A stretch of 64,000 nt of DNA, from the NCBI RefSeq assembly GCF_910592395.1, contig NC_088312.1, positions 124,001 through 188,000 on the forward strand, read 5' to 3'. The stretch's first letter is position 1, and every line of letters begins with the position of its first letter. Made by a program: the position numbers and the translations under genes. This document shows, piece by piece, positions 16,808 to 30,300 of the stretch. Below the pieces are notes generated by a model, which worked only from the letters and a program-made list of their open reading frames with translations, was not told the origin of the DNA and searched no databases. The DNA is from Lineus longissimus. Lineage: Eukaryota > Nemertea > Pilidiophora > Heteronemertea > Lineidae.

Positions 16808-16900
16808 CTAAGCTTTACATGTAACTGCCGATCTAAATGTACCAATTTCGCTAAGGGGAAGTCGGGTCGGGCCCAGCAAGTCCCTCCAGTCTTTACTCAA

Positions 16901-17545
16901 ACGTGCCGGCATTTAGCCAGTATCGGGCCAGTCTCGGCAGGAATATGTTTCTTTGCCGGACTTCAACCAAGGTTCACCAACGTTTGGCCAAGGTCGGGCC
17001 ATTTGGCTGCCCTAAACAGAATATTTTAGAAGCATTAAAAATTATTTGTTTCAAAAACTCTAAAAAGTACACAATATTGCCCTTAACCGTAATATCACAT
17101 AACATTGCAAAACGTGCAGCCCACTTTAATGCACGGGTTGCTAGAAGAAACGCCCCACTTCATTACAAAAACCAATTGGATGAAAAATACATTTTTGACT
17201 ATATTTTGAAGAATTTTAGATTCGTTACGGAGAACTCCGGCCACATTTAAAGCCCTTGAAAGACTACAAGCCACTTCATTCTGGTGTAGATGGCTTTGGG
17301 CTTTCTGACCACCCTGGGTGGGTTGCCCACCTAGGGTCATACTGAGAGACTTGTGTAGAAAAAAGAAAGGATACTAATGGGATCATCTAAATGAAATAAT
17401 GTTAGACCAAATTCCAGAGCAGCCCTATAGTCTCAAGGCCTATACTATTCTTGGCACAACTTGGCCGATATCGGCTGCCAGCATCGGCCCGATGTCGTGG
17501 TCAACTTTGGGCCGATATCTTGCTGGCTGAGCATTACCGGCGTCA
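16901..17545. mobile_element. Probable degenerate DNA transposon with imperfect terminal inverted repeats
   Basis: The left end (ACGTGCCGGCATTTAGCCAG then TATCGGGCC) resembles the reverse complement of the right end (GACGCCGGTAATG, then CAGCCAGC and ATATCGGCCC). Between them is about 600 bp without a transposase; one short frame near 17080-17250 has no recognised domain. Flanks repeat GGCCGATATCGG-type words. The boundaries are approximate and no target-site duplication was established. Confidence 0.4.
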
Positions 17546-18285
17546 CCATGCAGAGGCTAATAGAAGGTAAAACCTACCTATGAGTAAGAATCCCTCGCAA
17601 AGGATCAACCTCTCCATGGTTTCTCGGAGTGCATGGAGTAAAGTCCCTGCAAGATCATTGTGCGGACAACACGAGTAAGAGTGCCATCCTCAACCTCAGC
17701 TCATTCACAAATCAGCCAATTACGACTCTTCTCTATTCGCTCGTTCCATTTGGCGGTTATTTTATATGAAAATTTGATGATTCCGCCTGTCTAAAATGGT
17801 CCATTTCTATTATTCAATTAGTGGTGCCTAGAGGATTAATATAACATCCGATGAAATAGTATGGGAATGCTTTATTTGTCAGGATGATGACACAACCGTA
17901 ATGAAGCAGTTTATTATGGTCAGTACCAGTCCACCAAGCTCATAGGGATCAGTCGCGAAATAGCTGATACTGAACCATCGGTCAGGAGCCATCCCAACTG
18001 ATACTGCAGCATCGGTCAGGAGCGAGAGAGATGAGACAGTCACAGTCCCTGTGCATTGGAGCATCTAAAGCATCTATTCCATGACTAGAGTCCTTGCAAA
18101 ATTCTGTATACTTCATTGAGCTTCCACCTCTCAGTCTCTAAGCTCGGTGGTCTATAAACGGTTTGTAAGCGTTGACAGTCTAGTGGCGCGGCCTTATACG
18201 GACAGATCGTGAGGGCAGTTTGGGGTTTCGTCGACGGTGCTTGCATGCATTGGTCGTATCCCCAAGAAACCTTTACAAAAACATA
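17546..18285. other. Gene-free interval
   Basis: No gene is recognised. A short direct repeat of CATCGGTCAGGAGC occurs near 17975 and 18010, and words of the following array (GAGAGATGAGACAGTCACAG) appear once near 18025. Confidence 0.4.
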
Positions 18286-18562
18286 CATGATGAGAGACAT
18301 GAGGCAGTCACAGACAGGCCAAATCAGTATTGGTTGCTCTGCCAAGTTGTCAACATGGTGAGAGAGATGAGGCAGTCACAGCCAGGCCGAATCAGTCCTG
18401 GCTGCTCTGCCAAGTTGTCAACATGGCGAGAGAGATGACGCAGTCACAGAGTGAGATGAGGAAATCACAGCCAGGCCGAATCAGTCCTGGCAGCCCCACT
18501 GTGTTGACAGCATGATGAGAGAGATGAAACGGCCATAGCCAGGCCGAATTAGTCCTGGCTGA
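18286..18562. repeat. Degenerate tandem array, about 66-bp unit, 3-4 copies
   Basis: Units share GAGAGATGAGGCAGTCACAG, CCAGGCCGAATCAGTCCTGG and TGCCAAGTTGTCAACATG. The copies are diverged, and the last lacks the middle of the unit. Confidence 0.8.
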
Positions 18563-18865
18563 ACCGGCTTCTCGAGACCACATACCGATGGTATCCATCA
18601 ATATGTGTCTCCTTGACTGATGTAAACAGTACCGGTACCATTATGGAGGATGTAGGGGCATGCAATGGCTGTATGGGATGATAGGTCATGCCCCAGACAT
18701 CGACAATCGGTGATCCTCAATATTGGTCACCATGGCATGCATGCATGCATATCTTAGAATTAATTAACTATGTTACATATACATGGCTGTATAGCAAAAT
18801 AGTCAAAATTAGCAAAGATATGCACATGTCACTGTGCTACGAGTATTAGGTCAGCAGGCGTTCGT
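18563..18865. other. Gene-free interval
   Basis: No gene is seen. It contains a short CATG-rich palindromic run near 18734-18750 (GCATGCATGCATGCAT). Confidence 0.4.
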
Positions 18866-20096
18866 CTATTTATTTATTTATTTATTATTAAAACCTCCAG
18901 TAAAGGAGAATCAAATATTTTACAGGTTTAAAACTACAATGTACAACCTAACAAGTTCAGTCCATACTTTACAAATTTAAAACTGAATGTACCGGGTATA
19001 ACCATGGAGGCATTATAAATATAAGTAATAAAATATAAAATTATAATGCCACCATGGTATAACCTAACAGATTGAATTAAAAAGCCCGTGTGAGCAATCT
19101 CACCATGGTGTGCTCAGCCGAACCCCTCGTGTCGTACCCGCTGCTGAGGAGGAGACCGTGTAATGAGTCCACAATCCCATCCTCCGCAGCAGGGACAACC
19201 GGACGGTCAGCCGAGCGACACCGAGGAGAGAACGCTAGGGAGGCGGGCGCCACACCGAGATCGATCACAGAATCCAGAAGGGTGCCCTTTATGCACCCGG
19301 CACCAGAGGCCCACTTTGCCAAAAGAACACAGTTCAGGGCTCCGGCGGGGGAATCATGCCGGAAGATTCGTTTGAAGAGAGAACACTTTGAATCATTGAT
19401 GCTGTTGCTAATACTTTCAATTCCAAGGGCTTCCAGTAGCTTGGAATGATGGCTTCTCTTAGGAAGACCCAAGAGGCGTTTAACTTGGTTGCTCTGGAAT
19501 CTTTCGAGAATTTGCCTCTCCAAACTACGCAAATATAAAAAGTGACAACCATATGTAAGAATGGGTCGGACAGTACTGTTCCATAAAAACGTTTTTACCT
19601 CACTAGATAAACCTGGATAACACATCCCGTTCTGGAGTAAGCCGTAAACTCTACAGCGTGCGGCCGAGACCCTTCTCTCGACATGAGAGCCCCCCGTAAG
19701 ACCAGCAGTAAAGTTGACTCCAAGGATCTCAGCTTGTTCTACATTTAAAATCTGATCGGGACCTAGCAGCCAAGCAGGGCTCTGCTCAAATTTGTTAGCC
19801 CCAAAGATTACACACCGTGTTTTGGCTATTCCAAAGGTGAAACGCCATCTATCAGCGTAGACGAAACACATGTCAATAAGAGCCTGTAAACCAGGGATAG
19901 TGGCAGCCAGCAGTGTCACATCATCAGCAAATGCAAAATTGTTAAAAATATGTTTAGCTATACATAGCCCATGCTCTGACTTCGAAAGATCAGACAAGAG
20001 ATCATCAAGGAACATAATGAAAAAGATAGGTGACAACAGGCTACCTTGACGGATACCTCTAGTTACCTGAAAGTAGTCACTAAATTGCCCGTTCCA
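18866..20096 (-). mobile_element. 5'-truncated LINE (non-LTR retrotransposon)
   Basis: The element reads leftwards. The reverse-transcriptase frame runs from 20096 to 19077, followed by an untranslated 3' end and a TAAA-type microsatellite tail at about 18868-18890, read on the minus strand. On the 5' side an in-frame TAA (20097-20099) and loss of similarity mark the truncation. The endonuclease and early RT blocks are missing. The LINE clade is not assigned. Confidence 0.8.
19077..20096 (-). CDS. Reverse transcriptase fragment of the LINE
   Basis: About 340 codons stay open. RT landmarks in order are TRGIRQGSLLSPIFFIMF (fingers/palm), FADDVTLLAA with the catalytic Asp pair, a thumb region with LGVNFT, and a C-terminal LWNSTVRPILTYG followed by RFQSNQVKRLLGLPKRSH. 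There is no genuine ATG at its 5' end because the copy is truncated; the apparent start near 20036 is a TTG. It is a non-autonomous relic, although its frame is uninterrupted, which suggests a fairly recent insertion. Confidence 0.8.
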   Translation of the reverse strand, partial: WNGQFSDYFQVTRGIRQGSLLSPIFFIMFLDDLLSDLSKSEHGLCIAKHIFNNFAFADDVTLLAATIPGLQALIDMCFVYADRWRFTFGIAKTRCVIFGANKFEQSPAWLLGPDQILNVEQAEILGVNFTAGLTGGSHVERRVSAARCRVYGLLQNGMCYPGLSSEVKTFLWNSTVRPILTYGCHFLYLRSLERQILERFQSNQVKRLLGLPKRSHHSKLLEALGIESISNSINDSKCSLFKRIFRHDSPAGALNCVLLAKWASGAGCIKGTLLDSVIDLGVAPASLAFSPRCRSADRPVVPAAEDGIVDSLHGLLLSSGYDTRGSAEHTMVRLLTRAF

Positions 20097-20684
20097 TTAT
20101 TCTATTACGCAATCACGATTACTTCAAATACATTGAGCGGAGAAACGAAAGTTTTTAAAATACCTAACTAATTTCTGAAAGATCAATATTTTGGTTTTGC
20201 TAATGTGCCTTCACTAATATGTTCTTTCGTTTTCATCTCAAGAAATATCAACCTGAAAGTGATCTTGATTTTATCGATAGATACCTCTTACACTAATCAA
20301 TATTCTAATGTAAGAGTTTTTTTAATATATTAGTCATAACAATTTTACAATACCCAAAATATGGGTCATACCAGCAGACCACAGGCCTAGTCTACATATA
20401 GGCCCCTACTATAAATCAGATACTTGGTCCTGGTCAATTGGACAGATCACCACTCGAAAGAGATTGTCCCCATGTTTATTAGAAATGTCTTTAGGACCGA
20501 CTGACTGATGAGACTGTCCATATGATTATTGGAGATGTCTCTTGGACAAATTTCTCTTCGAGTAATTTCTGATTGAGGAGCCAGCACAATTAAATACTCC
20601 ATTGGCATGTGGAATGTTATCATCAGTATCTTTGTCATAATTCTGTATCCACTTTCATCTCGGTTGTGTTGGCATTTGTTTCAG

Positions 20685-20764
20685 GTCTCGCACATTCCCA
20701 GAAACCCAATGTTCTGTTGATTGTTGTGGATGATTTGAGACCAGCTATTGGCTGCTACGGCTAA
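20685..20764 (+). pseudogene. Iduronate-2-sulfatase-like exon fragment
   Basis: Directly after a good acceptor (TTTGTTTCAG) a short frame reads SQKPNVLLIVVDDLRPAIG and CYG, then TAA at 20762-20764. This is the N-terminal metal-binding strand of iduronate-2-sulfatase-type enzymes (VVDDLRP, GCYG). The remainder of the sulfatase, including the CxPxR active site, is not found nearby. Because the intron's 3' end was copied with it, this looks like a DNA-level duplication and not a retrocopy. Confidence 0.7.
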
Positions 20765-21389
20765 AAATCAAACGAGGACTGACAACGAATTTGAGGGCTT
20801 CTTTCCAAAATTACACTGTAGACAAATTGATCAAGTAAAGTATTTTTATGTAGATATTGACGTCTTTTTGGTGGCACGTTTAAGATGACTGTGGTCCAAA
20901 GTGCGAAAGAAGTGTAAGTTAAGTGACTGATTCTGGTTACTAGACTCAAAATGAATTTAAGTGTTTCAGAATGCAAACCATGGGCATAAAACATCACAGA
21001 AACATCAGATCCTTGATCTTTTCACAAGTTGCTAGTAGTGGTTCGCCAATGAAGACACCAATGCTCACTCCATACATTTACCCCTTACACCCTGTGGAGA
21101 GTTGAGTGTCCAACTCATCTCACCCAGAGGTTGCTCGGGGAAATCTTGCGCTGTTGATTGTTATGGTCAAATCCATGCTGTAGTGGAGTAGAAGAGCTAT
21201 TGTGACAACCTCGTGCCTACCGCTTATTTAAATTGTCCTAGTTTATTGTACTGTCTATCGGGATCAACACTGCCTGGGGCAGAGACTGTCTCCATCGCAC
21301 GTTGTTGATAGTGTACTCATGTTTAGTTTGATATCACCGTGTACTGGCTATTTCTGAGTTTCTCGTGGATTACTAGGGCAGTACCCAGT
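20765..21389. other. Gene-free interval upstream of the RhoGEF start
   Basis: No conserved coding sequence. The promoter and 5' UTR of the downstream RhoGEF may be here, but I cannot point to specific elements. Confidence 0.4.
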
Positions 21390-24300
21390 ATGTTGGCCTC
21401 GAAACCGCCAGTCCCTGGGCCTGGTCAGAGGGGCAGAACAGGCCGCAGGAGCTCCCTGCAACCAGGGGCAGTCTTGATGAAGTTTCGTCGGTCACGGTCT
21501 GTGTGTGATGGGATGATGAATGCCCCCATCCCCATCGTGATTAATGGCAAGGTGGCCAAGAAAGTCGAGTTTGATGTGTGTGTGATCCTTCCAAACGGAG
21601 AGAGGAAGAGGGTGAGTCAGCCTTTCTTATAGTCCGTGCCAGTTATATTCATTCATACAGCTGGATATCGATGATTCCAATTTGTAGGCCAACTTTGTCG
21701 TACTGGGGTATCTCTGGTAGGCCTGCCCAGTAATGTCCATCTTTTAGAGTTTAGACCAAGCTTAGAATCACCATTCTGGTTACTCTAAGGACTAAGGAGG
21801 TTAGGCCTACCTCCATTTCATCTTCTTCACCATGGTAGGCCTACTCACCTATTGATCTACGCACTTTTAACCCTTGAAGCATCAAAGACAATTAGTTTGG
21901 GAACTGGAGCCCAACCTGAGACCTGTACAAGTCCATTAGGTTATGAAAGGACTTCATAGTAATGCTTTCCGATGGTAGGATGATAGGCATGTTCCTTTTG
22001 TTATCAAGTCATTTCACTCAGTAAATTTAGTTATGTTTAGAAGTTTATGATTCCCTTATTCCTTCATCATTATAAAGCTTCCATGGTCTTTGTCAGTTTA
22101 GGCCTTTGTATCATGTGATTGAATTAACTCCCAATATATACATGTAGTTCACCACCTCTCAGCTAGCTGCTTCTTCAAACTTCATATCAGAGTGCAAGTG
22201 AGATATATTTAGGGCACATCTCAAGAGATTTACACCCTTTGAGTTGGCCCCGATAACATGTACGGTATATAGTAGCAAAAGCAACTATCAGTTTAAGCAG
22301 CGGTGTATGACCAGAAGTTACAAAGTACTGTTATGTTAACTGGCTGCTTAGCCTGTTGGTATAGCAGTTATCGTGAGTGATAATGATTGTGACCGTCACT
22401 TGCTACTTTATACTTATACATTCACAATCAGAATCTTTATGGTGTTTAATACAAATGGGGCCATCTTAACTGTTATCTCTGCTACACTGCACACTTGTCA
22501 AGGGTTCGTTGCCATAGAAATGCAAATGCACTATAAGGGTTTCTTGTCTCAAGGACACTGGCCTAACCAGTATTACTGCAAAGACTGCACCAATGCTCTG
22601 TGAGTTTTGGGATGATCCCCATTGAGATCCTGAACTAAGTGTAGACTGTGTGCTATACTTGTTCTGACAATCTCAAACATGTTGAGCATGCCTTTCAATC
22701 ACACACACTCCTCATGCATGTCTTTGAAAACTCATGTCCTTGGTACACACAAACATCATTGTCAGTTTTTCCCATGAATATAGTTCCCCAGTATTGGGTC
22801 ATGACTAAATTGAAAATCATGAATCATGATAACCATGTGTGCCCAGTGAAATCCCGAGTTGTCAGGAGGGGCTCTGGTTGTTCCGTAGCAATCTTGCAGT
22901 CTTGTGATGGGATAAGCAGTGTAGCAACTGGTATGAAAATGGTTAAAAACAAAATATAGTCTTGGCAGTTCAGTCTGGCCATTTGGACATTTTGAAATTG
23001 TATCCATAATTGGCCATGACTAGGGAAGTTGGTAGCTGGTATCTGACTTATACCATCTGGACTTGGATCCCCAATCCCAGGGACCCAAGATTTTCCTTCT
23101 CTGCAGAACAGACCTAACATCTGGACTTTGATTTAAAACAAGACTCTTTACCCTTCGACTTAAAACCTTCAGTTTTAGGTTTATCTCTGTAACATTTGTT
23201 AAGACTACAGGCTTTAGGGAAATCATTATACATCGCACATCAGCCAGAGCTAATAGTTCTATGGGTTGAATGCGTAGAATCCTAACCAATCCAAAAACTT
23301 GAATGCGAACAAGTTTGAAGTCTGTGAGCTGTGTGAGGCCGGTCGATCACTCCCTGCCCTAACTGAATGGACAAGCAGATCATTTTGCCATCTGTTATGT
23401 TTGTTGGCTGTTTTCTGTAAGAAGTAACGCCATCATGTTCAGCATGCTCGACGGTTTTTTATTAGGGCTGCAGTCCATTGTAAGTCTTTCAATGTCCTGG
23501 TTAGCTCTGTTGCCACCGTTGAGGTGAAACTCTGGGCCATGCTTAAGATAGGACCATAGGTAGCCAGGACAGTATGATAGATTGTTCTTACCAGTAGAAC
23601 ATGAATAGGGCCTAAATGTCAATTTGACTCGTTTTCTAATCATGATTTTGACATCAAAATGCATGTTATCTGGTAGTAATCTGCTCTTAAGGCTTAAAGT
23701 AGCCCTTGTCCTACCAGAAGTGGTCTGAGTTTGTGACAGCTTGAGCACTTGTCCAACAGTTTATTTAGAGGTTCTCTCTGTTGGAGACCTTTGATGATTT
23801 TGTGTATAGAAGACATGTCACACATGTAAGGACATATACAGTAGAACCTCTCTATTAAGGACACCCTCTGGACTGACAAATGCTGTCCTTAATAGAGAGG
23901 TGTCCTGATTAGAGAGGTCGAATTCAATGGAAACAATTAAACCAATTTGGGACCGAAACTACTGTCCTTAATAGAGAGGTTGTCCTTAATAGAGAGGTGT
24001 CCGCTAAGGGAGGTTCCACTGTACATTGAATCCCTTGACGACCTTTATGCACTGAGATTGGATCCAGTCAGCAGAGCACTCAGTACGCCTTTTGTTTTGT
24101 CATGGTGGTGGCATGATGGAAGCATATTGTCTCCCATCATTTCTCTTTCTTTGTCTAGTAGTACTCCTTGGCAAACGAAAAGGGACTTCTCAAAGATTGC
24201 AAATTAGCTTTTGAAACATGCTAATTTGGAGTAAAGTAAATAAAGAAGTTTAGAGTTTTTTTAACTAAAAAGGTTGTACCATGCTGTGCTATCTTCTGAG

Positions 24301-27300
24301 CGGGTAAATGTAATTTCAGTAATAGTCTGTCTGTATTCAATAACTCATCGATATTGTGCTCATAGCGTATGGAATTATTGCACTGCTTGTCTCACTGAAT
24401 TCTATGTGTACTAGAAGCAAGACAAGTTGATGGGGAAGAGTCTTGAACGTGTGTCTTGGTTTCATCTCCTCATTCTGGCTCGGCAACAGGGCTCGACTCA
24501 ACTGCTGGCTACAACTTTTGGTACTGTTCTTCACAGAATAAAATACGATGTAAGGTCTTGTGTGTCGCTTATTTACAGACAGGTTAAACCATGTGAAAGT
24601 GGCAAGGAACAAAGGTCTTTCACATTTGGCCTGAGGCCAGACACAATACTATGAACAGTTGTGTGTATTCCCTTCCCCCGAGCTGTGTGCTGAGATGACG
24701 TCACTGTCGCTTCCATGAAGCGTGGTAGTAGTTCACTAATACGAACAATACCTATAGGTATTTTCAACATGTTGTGTAAGTAATCAAGTAAGAATTGCAA
24801 GGTTTTAACCCACTGTTACTTGAGGTTGTGTCTCTTGGAGTCCATGCATCACCCTTACCATCCACCTCAGATGATCACTCTTATGAACTTCTTGCTGGTC
24901 TTTTTTTATGAAAGTGATACTTTACTGTATTGGTATATAATTTAAGGGTAATTACCTTTGATGGCAGACATTCAGCAATTAAAATAATATTGATGTCGAT
25001 CACTGCTCATTTTACGACTCCAATCATGAAATCTAATGATGAAATAGCAGGTATTTGTCTGAATTATGCTCTTAAAACACAAAAAGTTGACATTATTTTG
25101 AGCCTCATCTGTGTCACCCATTGTGATGGGCTGTAGGCCTCGAATTAATGATACGACTTATACAAAACATCACGATGTGGACTTACGCATTATGTTTTGA
25201 TGATTTCATGAGGTATGAGTGAAGTTACCTTCAGGACCAGATAATCTCACTGAAATGTGCATTTTGATGTGTCACCCTTGGTAGTGTTGAGTGTGTGGAA
25301 AGCTGGATACTGACCATATTCTTGTCAAATGGATGTTCTCTTCGGTATCAGTTCAGGGATGATCATCTAAGTGGACTATCTTGTCATCCAGGTGTCTAAG
25401 TGATGGCTTACCGAATCTACTCAATCCACTTATCAGACTCTGAGGCAGCAGAGAGTGATGCAGGAGCTTTCCATGTTGGGGCAGGTAGTGACTTGGTGAG
25501 TCTACAGAACTTCTGTTACCAGCTTCTGTTACCAATTTGCGTACCAAAGGTTCCGATCAATGCTTCAGAGTTGTGATGTTTGCTTCTGGTGTTATCGGCA
25601 AGATATGGAAGATGGTGACGATTTAGATTCGTCACTTGCAAAAATTGAGTCCTTCGCCAGGGTTGCGTGCTTTGGGAATATTTTCATCACCACACACCGT
25701 TTGAATCGCCATTGGCGACATGGCGAGTGGCTTGCATTATACCGTGGTCGTGATGATCATATGTGTGGTGAGTTTTCAGGTTAAACATATCCATCCAGTT
25801 AAACTTAGTGGCCGTGAAATAACCCTGTTTCCAATGTGAGGTAACCCATTTGTTAAAGTTAAACTTGATGGTTTATGCTTCTATTATTCTCGCCAGAGGT
25901 GTGAATTTGTTAGAGAGCCACAGTGCTTCTGCACAAATCATTTTCATGCTCCTTTAACTGGCTTTTTCTCCTTCCTTCTCTTTCTTTGCTCTCAAGTCTG
26001 TTGAACCTTGTTCAGTGAGCCTGGTCAGGTTGACCTTCCCTGAGCTGCTGGAACACTTGGCCAAAATTGACCTTACCATATCTGTTGACTTCTTGAAGTG
26101 TTTACCAAATAATAATCTGAAAATCAAACTGTTCAATTCCTTGAGTGGTCTTGATTGACACGTTCCACCCTATTGAACATGTCAAATATTAGAAGTGGAT
26201 TTATTGCAATACCAAACATGACACTTCAGACAGAAGGAATCAAGAAGTGTCCACTTAAAAGCTTGTTTTGACCTCAGCTAATCTCTGCAAGATCTTGTTG
26301 TGACAAATATTTGAGAAGTTGTTTTGGAGCTCTGTAGGAATTTGAGGGGTCACCAAAGAATTGCAACGTAGCCTGGCATAGCTCAGTGGAGCTTTCTCTG
26401 TCAATCTCCCTGATCCTATGCCTTGGTATCTGCTGGCATAGCTCAATCGAGCTTTCTCTGTTAATCTCCCTGATCCTATGCCTTGGTATCTGCTGGCATA
26501 GCTCAATCGAGCTTTCTCTGTCAATCTCCCTGATCCTATGCCTTGGTATCTGCTGGCATAGCTCAATCGAGCTTTCTCTGTCAATCTCCCTGATCCTATG
26601 CCTTGGTATCTGCTGGCATAGTGGCATCAAGGAGTTTCAAGTAGTTGTTGCCTGATTTGGATCCAGTTCGTAAAACGAGCATCCTTGCCTGTTTGTTCAC
26701 TTGTCATTGAAGCCATTGAAGTATTCTTCTTGACTATGTTACTGTCAGGTGATCTGTGTATACTGTCACCTTGAACCCATGTCAGCCTGAAGCCATTCAG
26801 GGGAGATCGTCAATAAGATCAATAAGGAAGATTCCAAGGTTTGGCCTCGAGGGTATTCGCTCATGCTCAAGTTAGAGACCAATAGTGCAAATACTAGGCC
26901 AGCGACAAAGTTGAGAAAGTGTGGGATATATGTTTTGGCAAGTATTGTTTAAGTCTCACAGAGAAAGCATGAGACTGACCCACACACTCGCACGCACACA
27001 CGCACACACAGAGCACAGGGATCTCAGAATGCTTAATTTTCTCCAGCAACCCAAACCTGGAACGTTTCTATTTCTGGATGATTGTTTATATTATCATCTT
27101 TTATGGAATTGACAAATTAGTTGTATAATTGATTCAATTATCCATAAGATAAATATTGAAATGGGTTTTGATTTGATTTAAGCTGAAATAAAAACAAGTT
27201 CCATATTGCAGCATGATCTCCCCAGGAAATGCTGAAACAAAATCAGTCAATATGAAGCTCAGCTGGTAGAGCAGTGGCCTGGCAAACCCAATGTCTGTGG

Positions 27301-30300
27301 TTCAAATCCCAGTTGAGGCTTCTCTTTTCCCCTCCCTTTCCTTCCATGTTCATGTTCTGTTTTTTTTCTATCTGCTTCCAAGATGCTAACACTAACAATA
27401 ACAATGCCTTGGGTTTCGTCAATGAGATAGCCAATGGCTTTCTTGTTGGTGTTCACAACTCTGGTCACTGCACCAGCATCACCCGAGATCCTCACCATTC
27501 ACTCCCCCCATCCTGCCATATTTCACCATAACAACAGCCATGTCAAATGTTTCAGTGTTTTGTATCAGCAGCCATGGCCATCTAAAAAGGGTTTCATTCA
27601 TCGAGGATGCTAAATCAATCAGATGTGGTCTTTTCATGGTGATGATGCTGGTTTAGAAATAGGTGTATGAGGGTGGGACAAAGGATCAGGGGTCAATATG
27701 AGGTGAGGGAGCACTGATAGAATCAGCGCCTGAGTTACACTGCATCGAGAGACGGTGTATCATTTGGGGGAGTAGCCTCTGTGTCTCGAGGACAGATGGA
27801 TTCAGAGCCTGAGTTACACTGCATCGAGAGACGGTGTATCATTTGGGGGAGTAGCCTTTGTGTCTCGAGGACAGATGGATTCAGAGCCTGAGTTACACTG
27901 CATCGAGAGACGGTGTATCATTTGGGGGAGTAGCCTCTGTGTCTCGAGGACTGATAGAATCAGAGCCTGAGTTACACTGCATCGAGAGACGGTGTATCAT
28001 TTGGGGGAGTAGCGTTTGTGTCTCGAGGACAGATGGATTCAGAGCCTGAGTTACACTGCAACGAGAGACGGTGTATCATTTGTGGGAGAAGCCTTAATGT
28101 CTCTCTTCCTTAGTTGTCCAAGCAGTACTTGTAATTGCAGCCTGGTGCTAATCAATAAGAGTTCATAAGGTTATAGCCAGGTGTTGAAGTCAAGGACACA
28201 TTTCAATTCATCATCATGTCGCATTTCAATGTTAATTCCACTATTCATGTTATCTATTGATGAACACTACTGGGGCATATCCTGCTGGGTATTACCAATA
28301 ACATTGTTAATTAATGCAGTTTAATTAGTGTTTCCTATAAATAGATGTTTTCACTTGATGCTCTCAATGCCATAGTCGAAGAACAGTGTCAGTGGGTACT
28401 TGGAAAATGAGACCGGGAAGTCAGCTCTCTGTTTCCTTCTCAGAAGTTGGGTTGTGATTCTGTCATACCCGTAATGGCTATTATTTCAGAGAGTTGGGGG
28501 GGAGGGAGACAAAGCAGTAGCTCAGTACACTTGTCAAATCTGCAGCTGATCCTGGTGTGTTTCGTCAACCCTGCTGTCATCCAAAATCTTGTGAGATCTT
28601 GGGTCATATTCACTTGACACATGATACGCTTCAGTAGAAACAGATAGTAAGTGGGAATCTCCAACTGCTGCTGTCTTTCTTATCTGTAATAAGATACTCA
28701 GAAACTAGATTCAATGACAATGTGTGAATACATGGACATCCTTATGACTCAGGAGGACAATCACATCCCTGGTTGTGACTTTGTCCCCACTTGAATAGAA
28801 GGAAATTGTGGAAACATGGGAGTGTGATGCGACACAATGCAAACGGAAATACAAGAAGGGAATTATTGTTATTGGTTTTCTTGTAGTATTCTATCAGTCT
28901 CTTTGAGTAATAGTTTGCTACATGATGTTTCTATACTCATTTAAGTTACAATCACAATTCAGGTTGACAAATCCTAAGTAAATCTCTTGTCCTTGTCTTG
29001 TGTCCACTGTGTGGATATTGCAATGCAAAAGCTTTAGTTCTTCCTGAGGTTACATATGGTGGCAGTAACTGTCAGTGAGGTTGTCTGACTACTGGTTTAG
29101 CATTTTGAACATAGATGGCAATGGTGTTGTTTTAGTGCTCACTGCTGATTGATACCTTTGATGTGTTGTTTTCGGTATAACAAATGCTTATCGCAATGGC
29201 TATGCTAACCCTCGCCCTCACCCAAGCCCCAACGCCTTGACTAAGCCGAGGTGCCCATGTCAATTGCTTATCGCAATGGCTATGCTAACCCTCGCCCTCA
29301 CCCAAGCCCCAACGCCTTGACTAAGCCGAGGTGCCTATGTCAATTGCTTATCGCAATGGCTATGCTAACCCTCGCCCTCACCCAAGCCCCAACGCCTTGA
29401 CTAAGCCGAGGTGCCCATGTCAATTGCTTATCGCAATGGCTATGCTAACCCTCGCCCTCACCCAAGCCCCAACGCCTTGACTAAGCCGAGGTGCCCATGT
29501 CAATTGCTTATCAAATGGCTATTCCAAACCTGTGGCAGCTCCATGGGAATCCTGAGGCACTAGCTGTCATCGGATGAAGCTAATGAAATCTTTCAATGTT
29601 TCCCAATACTGGATGGTGTCTCACTGAAAACCACTATTTCCTGTGAGGGTTACATTGGCCTTGTTTCAATGACAGGTCTAAGCCTTTCACATGCCTCATT
29701 CACCTTTCTGCAGGACATTTAGCCCACTCAAAATGAATTATGATGGTTTAGACAGGGAATTGAACTCATTAGGCCTACTTATTGTTACTTTTGAATATTG
29801 AAATTAAGATTTAAATCTTCATGAGGTTAGGTCTTTCCAGTAGGGTGTGTTCCCAGCCGTTCAATGTGAGAGAGGCCTTCATACTAAGACTTCCAATCTG
29901 GGTACCTCAGTAGGGTGTGTTCCCAGCCGTTCAATGTGAGAGAGGCCTTCATACTAAGACTTCCAATCGAGGTCTGTCCTGATGAGTCAAAGGGGCAGAG
30001 GCAGCTGGGCTGCTACCAGTGTTTGAGCTTTACTCTGTAACACCAAAGGCTAGGGATGTCTGTCGTGTGTCAATCAACTTCTTTCACCCTGGTGAGAGAT
30101 TTACTAGGTCTGTGTGTATAGACCTAATTCAGTTATGGGAATGTTTTCATTTGAACAATGCACCTCAGGAATATAAGAGTCGAAAAGTAATAGAACCCAT
30201 TAAAGCAAAAAAACAAGTCAAAGTACAGTTTAAAGTAATGCCGATATTCAATGCTAAAGCAGACGTTTGGTTAGAGCCAGCACTCTCCGTAGATCACTTA

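Noticed and set aside
20685-20764. Treating the sulfatase-like exon as part of a working gene
   Set aside because: A stop codon follows immediately, there is no donor site, and no other sulfatase exons are found on either side.
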